Shown here: positions 12,548-17,304 of the stretch, piece after piece | How the letters are laid out: each line of letters opens with the position of its first letter | How positions within the stretch are numbered: the first letter of the stretch is position 1 | DNA from: Verrucomicrobiales bacterium | Lineage (GTDB): Bacteria; Verrucomicrobiota; Verrucomicrobiia; Verrucomicrobiales; Akkermansiaceae | Assembly (NCBI GenBank): GCA_002729295.1 | Contig: PBTU01000005.1 | Span: 1-17,304 of the forward strand | Reading direction: 5' to 3' | DNA: 17,304 nucleotides | Notes under the pieces: model-generated | Seen by the model: the letters and a program-made list of their open reading frames with translations, nothing else | What the model was told of the DNA's origin: nothing | The model's database searches: none | Translations under genes and position numbers: made by a program

Positions 12548-15484
12548 ATGGGGATCAAATCGGCGACCATCGGGACACTGCTGGTGCTCATTGCATGTGG
12601 GGGCAACGAGGGGTCTCAAAGTGAAAACGGTCCGATTTTCTTCGGTATGGACGCAGGACCGCACTCTGAGGTCGATGCGGCGAATGACCCAGTGTCGCCA
12701 ATGGATATGGGACCCGAAGATAACCAGGATGCCGAACTTGATCCCAATGCGGATCGTGATTCTGATGGCATTGTCGCGTTGGATGATTGCGATGACAATA
12801 ACGCTGAACTGGGGGCCATTGATTTAGATGGAGATTGCGATGGTGTGCCGACTGACCAAGACTGCAATGACAACAACGCATCGGTTGGTGTCTGTTGGCA
12901 GGCACTCAGCGTGGGTGATGGTCATACGTGCGGGATCACCGCTGGTCAAACCACGGTCTGCTGGGGTGACAACGAGTATGGGAAAGCGACGCCACCAGAG
13001 CGGACGCTGTTTACGTCCATTAGTGCGGGACTGGATCACACTTGCGGTGTGACGCCTGGAGGCCGAATTCTTTGCTGGGGCAAAAATGATGTTGGCCAAC
13101 TTGATGCGCCAGGCGGTGTGCGATTCAAGACGGTGACCACTGGGTCAGTCCACACGTGTGGCATTACCACAGACGACCACGGAGTTTGTTGGGGCGCGAA
13201 CACGACTGAGGCGGGCGAGAACATTGGGGGTACTACAGAGGTCCCTCGAGACTGGACATTTACTGACCTACATGCACGGAGGGAAGTCACCTGCGGCGTT
13301 AACGCCGACGATGCAATGATATATTGTTGGGGGAGACACAATTTTCGGCAGGGACGCTCGCCAGTGTCGTTTCCTGCGCGATACCTCAATGTCAGAACGA
13401 GCGGCGCCCATACATGCGGACTGATGACCGATCGCCGTCCTTATTGTTGGGGCTTGAATACCTGGGAACAATCGACCGGCTCAGCAGACATTGATCAGGA
13501 CTTACGGCAGATCGACCTTGCCGGCGCTCTGTCCTGCGGGCTCACTCAAACCGGGGGTCTTGTCTGCTGGGGAGAAAGCGACAGCCCTGTACGTGATATA
13601 CCAGATGGCTACCGGTTCGATTCATTCGCGATGAGTTCAGGGCATGCGTGTGGACTGACCCGTGAAAAACTCGGTGTGTGTTGGGGGAGTAACGACGCTG
13701 GACAGGCAACAGTCCCGCTCTGGGTCGAGCCAACGGATCCAGATACGATAGACCCAGAACCAGAACCAGAGCCAGAACCACAGCCGATGATTCTCGGCAT
13801 CGGCAGTGCCGATATCTCGGGTGACCAGTTTGTGATTGCTTTAGACCTGCAAGGTGAGGTGGATGTTGAAATCGAATGGGGCGATGGCACCAATGAATTT
13901 ATAGGGGAGGCTGGCCGTGTGGAGCATACCTATCGCGCGGGAAACTACGAAGTGCTGATCCACGGGCGCCTGTCCCATTTTGCCGGTGTTAGACGGGGAG
14001 CGGAACATTTTCTGTCATGTACATCATTAGGCACTCTTGGACTGACCAGCCTGCATCGCGCCTTCGCTTTTCATCCAAATTTATCAGAGGTGCCTCAGCA
14101 AATACCCGAGACAGTCTATGATCTGTCGGAGGCATTTCGGCGTTCCCCCCATGATTTTGACTTGAGCACTTGGGACACAAGTCGTGTCACCAACATGAGC
14201 GCGATGTTTCAAGAAGCATCCGGACATTATGATATTTCAAATTGGGACACCCGCCTTGTTTTAGATATGCAACTGATGTTTGCAGAACATAGCAGTTTTG
14301 ACGAGGACATCAGCGGCTGGGATGTCAGCAATGTCAGGGACATGTCAGCCATGTTTCGAGCAACCAGGGCCTTTAACCAGGATATCAGCCCTTGGACAGT
14401 CAGTAACGTGACCGATATGGCTTCGATGTTTGCTGACAGCGTCTTCGATCAAGACATCAGCATCTGGGATATTAGAAACGTCACCAACATGTCGGGGATG
14501 TTCGCGGGTAGTGCCGTCTTCAACCGAGATATCACAAGTTGGGATGTCAGTAATGTGACCAATATGTCGGGGATGTTCGCCGACAGTGCCTTCGATCAAG
14601 ACATCAGCGGGTGGGATATCAGTAACGTCACCAGCATGGCGGCGATGTTCCGGGATAACGCCGTCTTCAACCGAGATATCACAGGTTGGGACGTCAGCAA
14701 TGTGACCAATATGGATTCAATGTTTTATGGCAGCATCTTCAATCAAGACATTGGCAGCTGGAACGTCAGTAATGTGACCAATATGAGGTGGATGTTTGCA
14801 CAAAATAGGCAAGGTGATCCGATGGACCCACCACCACAGCAATTCAACCAAGATATCAGCGGCTGGGACACCAGTCGCGTCACGACAATGGAGCGCATGT
14901 TTGCCGGCAACACCCTATTCAACCGGGACATCAGCGGCTGGGATGTCAGCAACGTGACGAGTATAGGTTGGATGTTTTCTGGTAGCGTGAGTTTTAACCA
15001 ACCCATTGGGGCTTGGAATGTAAGCAACGTGACCGATATGCAATGGTTATTTGCCGGGGCGACGAGTTTCAATCAAAATCTGGGTGCTTGGGATGTCAGT
15101 CACGTGGAAATTATGCGGAACACATTTTCTGGGGCGACGAGTTTCAATCAGGATATCGATGCTTGGGATACGAGTTCTGTGTGGGACATGGAGGCGATGT
15201 TTAAGAACGCGACCAGTTTTAACCAGGCTATCGGGTCTTGGGACACAAGCGCCGCCAGGGACATGCAACTGATGTTTCAGGGCGCGACGAATTTTAACCA
15301 GGACATTGGTGGTTGGGATACCAGTGCCGTCAATGATATGGGGAGGATGTTCGAAGGCGCGACCAGCTTTAACCAAGACCTGTCGGGCTGGTGTGTCTCC
15401 AATGTGCACCGAAACGGACGGTTCGACTTAAACACCCCAGCATGGAACGAGAGCCGCCCTCAGTGGGATGAACCCTGCGATTAA
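12548..15484 (+). CDS. Mosaic surface lipoprotein: metal motif, RCC1-like repeats, PKD-like domain, DUF285 repeats
   Basis: A 978-aa lipoprotein of unknown partner. GAGGAGG lies 6 bases before the ATG. The lipoprotein signal is very short (VLIAC, Cys17). Residues 70-113 hold a MopE-like Asp-rich metal-binding pair (ALDDCDDNNAELGAIDLDGDCDG, QDCNDNN). Residues 118-392 form about seven RCC1-like repeats of the type HTCGxT...CWG, each with two cysteines, predicted to close into a beta-propeller. A Pro-Glu linker (399-412) leads to a PKD-like domain around 413-472 (IEWGDGT, HTYRAGNYEV). From 525 to the end there are about seventeen 24- to 29-residue DUF285/BspA-type repeats (FNQDISGWDVSNVTNMSxMF), forming a likely leucine-rich-repeat-like solenoid that ends in Cys-containing GWCVSNV. 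An adhesion or ligand-binding role is inferred from the repeats. The repeat region shows recent internal duplication. Confidence 0.93.
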   Translation: MGIKSATIGTLLVLIACGGNEGSQSENGPIFFGMDAGPHSEVDAANDPVSPMDMGPEDNQDAELDPNADRDSDGIVALDDCDDNNAELGAIDLDGDCDGVPTDQDCNDNNASVGVCWQALSVGDGHTCGITAGQTTVCWGDNEYGKATPPERTLFTSISAGLDHTCGVTPGGRILCWGKNDVGQLDAPGGVRFKTVTTGSVHTCGITTDDHGVCWGANTTEAGENIGGTTEVPRDWTFTDLHARREVTCGVNADDAMIYCWGRHNFRQGRSPVSFPARYLNVRTSGAHTCGLMTDRRPYCWGLNTWEQSTGSADIDQDLRQIDLAGALSCGLTQTGGLVCWGESDSPVRDIPDGYRFDSFAMSSGHACGLTREKLGVCWGSNDAGQATVPLWVEPTDPDTIDPEPEPEPEPQPMILGIGSADISGDQFVIALDLQGEVDVEIEWGDGTNEFIGEAGRVEHTYRAGNYEVLIHGRLSHFAGVRRGAEHFLSCTSLGTLGLTSLHRAFAFHPNLSEVPQQIPETVYDLSEAFRRSPHDFDLSTWDTSRVTNMSAMFQEASGHYDISNWDTRLVLDMQLMFAEHSSFDEDISGWDVSNVRDMSAMFRATRAFNQDISPWTVSNVTDMASMFADSVFDQDISIWDIRNVTNMSGMFAGSAVFNRDITSWDVSNVTNMSGMFADSAFDQDISGWDISNVTSMAAMFRDNAVFNRDITGWDVSNVTNMDSMFYGSIFNQDIGSWNVSNVTNMRWMFAQNRQGDPMDPPPQQFNQDISGWDTSRVTTMERMFAGNTLFNRDISGWDVSNVTSIGWMFSGSVSFNQPIGAWNVSNVTDMQWLFAGATSFNQNLGAWDVSHVEIMRNTFSGATSFNQDIDAWDTSSVWDMEAMFKNATSFNQAIGSWDTSAARDMQLMFQGATNFNQDIGGWDTSAVNDMGRMFEGATSFNQDLSGWCVSNVHRNGRFDLNTPAWNESRPQWDEPCD
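14444..14737 (+). repeat. Two tandem 147-bp higher-order repeats inside the DUF285 region
   Basis: Bases 14444-14590 and 14591-14737 are direct tandem copies, each encoding 49 residues, that is two DUF285 units. By eye I count 30 differences in 147 bases, about 80 percent identity, including identical runs such as the 24 bases from GCCGTCTTCAACC onward. Other units of the array are more diverged, so this pair is probably the most recent duplication. Confidence 0.85.
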
Positions 15485-15611
15485 CTCCGATTTTAGACTT
15501 TTTTGGGGCTGTCTGTGACCTGCCCGGGAAACCGACCTCTTTCAGAATCAGCTGGCACCTCATCGGTAGTGTATGTACTGTTCCCAGCTTGCAAAAAAAG
15601 GGAGGAATCCA

Positions 15612-16544
15612 ATGAATCGATTCATGAAATATATTGCGGTAGGCTGCATCGCCTTGATGTTTGCACCCAATGCATTCGCCAAAAAAGACAAATACAAGAA
15701 CAAGAAGCTGGCTCAAGAATACTGCAAAGTCTTCAAAGACAAATTTCCTAAGAAGGCGTGTAAAGTCAAAAAGATCGGGATTGGGCTGTTGCCGCCTTAT
15801 TGCGACAAGGGTTGGCATGCGGATAAGACCTTTAAAAAGGGGGGGCCCAACTACGCAGCATGCATCAAGGGCGGCAAGCTCAAAAACCACACGAAAGACA
15901 TTGGAATCCGAAAAGGAAACCGCGGCAGTGCAGAGCGTCTTAATACCTTGAATTGTAGTGCAAAGGAAATCGAGGCTTTGAACACGGCCCATTCATTTCT
16001 TGAAAAGAATTGGGGGGCGATTAAGACAGAAGCCACCAAGCCGACACGAACGAAAGAGCAGAACAAAAACAAAAAGGTCATCGCCGTTAAAGCGAAGAAA
16101 AAACAGTGGAAACGCCTGAAGAACTTCATCACTGGGAAGAAGGCCTTTCAGATCGAATGCAAGTCAAAGAAATGGTGTAAGAATGAGGGGATTCTTGGTC
16201 GGGACGATCTTCGAATACGCAATGTCATCGTCTGCGTCCAAAGTCATACCAAGGTCAAAGAGAGCCGGAAAGCGGCCATGAAGGCAGAACTGGTCGGAAC
16301 CCTGGTCCATGAACTGGCACATTCCGCTAACTTTCCCATGTACAAGCGCAAGATTCACAATTGCAGCACCAAGGACAAGGACGGCAAGAAAGTCTGCCCA
16401 AAGACCGATGGCACCTACCAGCTTGATTGGGCGGCACAGTATGTCTATGTGACCAGGACCACGAAGAAAAAGAGCAAGGCTATTCGCAAAAAGATCTTCC
16501 GCCAGCTGCTGAAGATCAAGCGCCCCATGTTGCCCCACCGATAG
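15612..16544 (+). CDS. Lys-rich secreted protein with HExxH zinc-protease motif
   Basis: A 310-aa exported protein. I start it at 15612: GGAGG lies 6 bases upstream, and the signal peptide then begins directly (MNRFMKYIAVGCIALMF, cleavage after NAFA). A frame-open ATG at 15573 would add 13 residues ahead of the signal. The mature protein is strongly basic (many KK and KKK) with several cysteines. At about residues 227-240 the segment ELVGTLVHELAHSANFP carries the HExxH zinc-binding and catalytic motif. The third zinc ligand is not obvious; a downstream Asp or His is possible. Shortly after come DWAAQYVYV and a basic tail. I cannot assign a peptidase family, so protease activity is inference from the motif and its helical context (VGTLVHELAH). 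It follows the mosaic lipoprotein by 127 bp on the same strand and could be co-transcribed. Confidence 0.85.
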   Translation: MNRFMKYIAVGCIALMFAPNAFAKKDKYKNKKLAQEYCKVFKDKFPKKACKVKKIGIGLLPPYCDKGWHADKTFKKGGPNYAACIKGGKLKNHTKDIGIRKGNRGSAERLNTLNCSAKEIEALNTAHSFLEKNWGAIKTEATKPTRTKEQNKNKKVIAVKAKKKQWKRLKNFITGKKAFQIECKSKKWCKNEGILGRDDLRIRNVIVCVQSHTKVKESRKAAMKAELVGTLVHELAHSANFPMYKRKIHNCSTKDKDGKKVCPKTDGTYQLDWAAQYVYVTRTTKKKSKAIRKKIFRQLLKIKRPMLPHR

Positions 16545-16623
16545 GGTTTATCGGCTTGCTCGTCGATGTCTTGGCCGTGTCGGTTATGGCGTGAAAAGCC
16601 ACATGACCGCCGCGCCAAATTAA

Positions 16624-16665
16624 GCCAAACAGCTGTCGATCTATGGAGGTCTACAGCTGTTTCGG
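16624..16665 (+). terminator. Hairpin downstream of the HExxH protein gene, possible transcript end
   Basis: Perfect 10-bp arms AAACAGCTGT and ACAGCTGTTT surround a 16-base loop. GCC and GGC extend the stem past a one-base bulge. It lies 80 bases after the stop codon at 16544. No T-run follows on the plus strand, so it is not a textbook intrinsic terminator. It may be a transcript-end structure or a regulator binding site. Confidence 0.35.
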
Positions 16666-16792
16666 CCCCCTTCGACCGTTGTTTGGCCATCTCATTAAGT
16701 CGATTCGACCGTTTTTGGGCTTGCTAGTGGGACACAGAAAAAGGGGCTGGTATCTATCTCTTGCATGGGTCTAAAGTAGGCGAGAGAGATAG

Positions 16793-16807
16793 GACGAGAC
16801 GACCTGT
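16793..16807 (-). repeat. Third, inverted near-copy of block A
   Basis: Read on the minus strand this is acaggtcgtctcgtc, which matches acaggtcgtttcgtc of the left mcrBC-flanking repeat at 14 of 15 positions. It lies 45 bases upstream of the start of the Cys-rich lipoprotein gene. Block B is absent here. Confidence 0.5.
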
Positions 16808-16851
16808 TCTTCATGTCTTCGCGTCGTGCAACTCCACATGAGTGATGGCCG

Positions 16852-17298
16852 ATGACTGAGATTAAAAAGACGCATATCCTTTTGAGCTTAATAAAAGTAA
16901 GCCTCTTGTGCACCATCGGCCTTGGATTAGCGGCGTGTACATCTCAGAAAGATCGTTGCCTGACTCAAATGGACACACCGTCCTGTGGGGCCATGTGTAC
17001 CGCCGGTGAGATGGCAGCGTGCAATCAATTGGCTCAAAGCTTAACCCAAAGCGTGACAAGTCAAGTCTCGAAAACCGAAATCAAATCACTGTTCGAGACA
17101 GCATGCCTCGGGGGGCATGGGGCCGCTTGCGATAATCGTGGCAATCTATGCGACACAACGGGGCATCATGACGCCAAGGCCAAAGCCCGCCCAGGCATCG
17201 TTTGTGCGCGCAAATGGTACGGCCTGGCCTGCCAGCACGGATGGAAAGCGGGCTGTAGCAAAGCTAAGACGATGAACCAAGCCGCTTTTGGGCGGTAG
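16852..17298 (+). CDS. Small Cys-rich putative lipoprotein
   Basis: A 148-aa exported protein. The ATG at 16852 is the first in frame after a stop at 16843. The ribosome-binding site is poor (GTGATGG region), so translation may be weak. The signal ends in GLAAC, with the lipidated Cys at 29. The mature part has many cysteines in pairs (CLTQMDTPSC, CTAGEMAAC, ACLGGHGAAC, LACQHGWKAGC). The FETACLGGHGAACDNRGNLC stretch recalls the Cys-rich Sel1-like repeats of Helicobacter Hcp-type proteins (ACxxGxxxxC), but only about two such units are visible, so the assignment is tentative. Periplasmic or surface location is inferred. The gene is complete; only six bases follow its stop in the window. Confidence 0.8.
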   Translation: MTEIKKTHILLSLIKVSLLCTIGLGLAACTSQKDRCLTQMDTPSCGAMCTAGEMAACNQLAQSLTQSVTSQVSKTEIKSLFETACLGGHGAACDNRGNLCDTTGHHDAKAKARPGIVCARKWYGLACQHGWKAGCSKAKTMNQAAFGR

Positions 17299-17304
17299 GG
17301 TAGG

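Larger units (their letters stand above)
16545..16851. other. 307-bp intergenic region with two inverted repeats
   Basis: No convincing gene is present. Two inverted repeats stand out: AAACAGCTGT (16627-16636) with ACAGCTGTTT (16653-16662), and CTATCTCT (16754-16761) with AGAGATAG (16785-16792). A 15-bp match to block A of the mcrBC-flanking repeat lies at 16793-16807 in reverse orientation. Confidence 0.45.

Noticed and set aside
12328..12624. 98-codon open frame overlapping the start of the mosaic lipoprotein gene
   Set aside because: No ribosome-binding site; the overlapping lipoprotein frame has GAGGAGG and a lipobox.
12548..15484. Regular repeats considered as a CRISPR array
   Set aside because: The repeats are coding, in frame, diverged and without unique spacers; they encode DUF285 units.
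15485..15611. Run of six T after the mosaic lipoprotein gene as a terminator
   Set aside because: No stem-loop of useful length precedes the T-run.

Overview
The window looks like chromosomal DNA from a Gram-negative bacterium rich in secreted and surface proteins, most likely of the myxobacterial or deltaproteobacterial type (Myxococcota/Bradymonadota-like). Five lipoprotein signal peptides are visible. Several domains are typical of those genomes: thrombospondin type 3 and MopE-like acidic calcium or metal motifs, Cys-rich DUF4215 repeats, RCC1-like repeats, collagen-like Gly-X-Y tracts and a proprotein-convertase P domain. This placement comes from domain flavour only. No rRNA, tRNA, CRISPR array, transposase or integrase was seen.

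Left part (1-6151, all minus strand). A surface-protein operon reads right to left: a lipoprotein with a calcium-binding repeat (3642-3082), an 861-aa collagen-like/P-domain/DUF4215 protein overlapping it by 4 bases (3085-500), and a paralogue of that protein's N-terminus that runs off the left edge (413-1). To its right are an extended SDR oxidoreductase (4893-3820), an unrecognised lipoprotein (5619-5023) and a 115-aa protein of probable ferredoxin-like fold (6151-5804).

Middle (6152-10772, plus strand). A two-gene McrBC-type, modification-dependent restriction system occupies 6563-10246. The McrB-like subunit has two separate PUA/EVE-type putative DNA-reader domains, one at the N-terminus and one just before the AAA+ GTPase. 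McrC carries a PD-(D/E)xK nuclease signature and starts on the base after the mcrB stop codon. The operon is bracketed by a directly repeated intergenic element (49 bp with one mismatch, plus an upstream 15-bp block). The right copy lies directly upstream of a DUF1279 membrane-protein gene, so the defence genes look like a cassette placed in front of, or sharing a promoter with, a housekeeping gene.

Right part (10799-17298). The DEAD-box RNA helicase DbpA (minus) converges on the DUF1279 gene. Three secreted-protein genes follow on the plus strand: a 978-aa mosaic lipoprotein (metal motif, seven RCC1-like repeats, Pro-Glu linker, PKD-like domain, seventeen DUF285/BspA-type repeats), a Lys-rich secreted protein with a zinc-protease HExxH motif, and a small Cys-rich lipoprotein.

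The best candidate for something of interest is the McrBC cassette with its dual readers and flanking repeats. The mosaic surface proteins come next.
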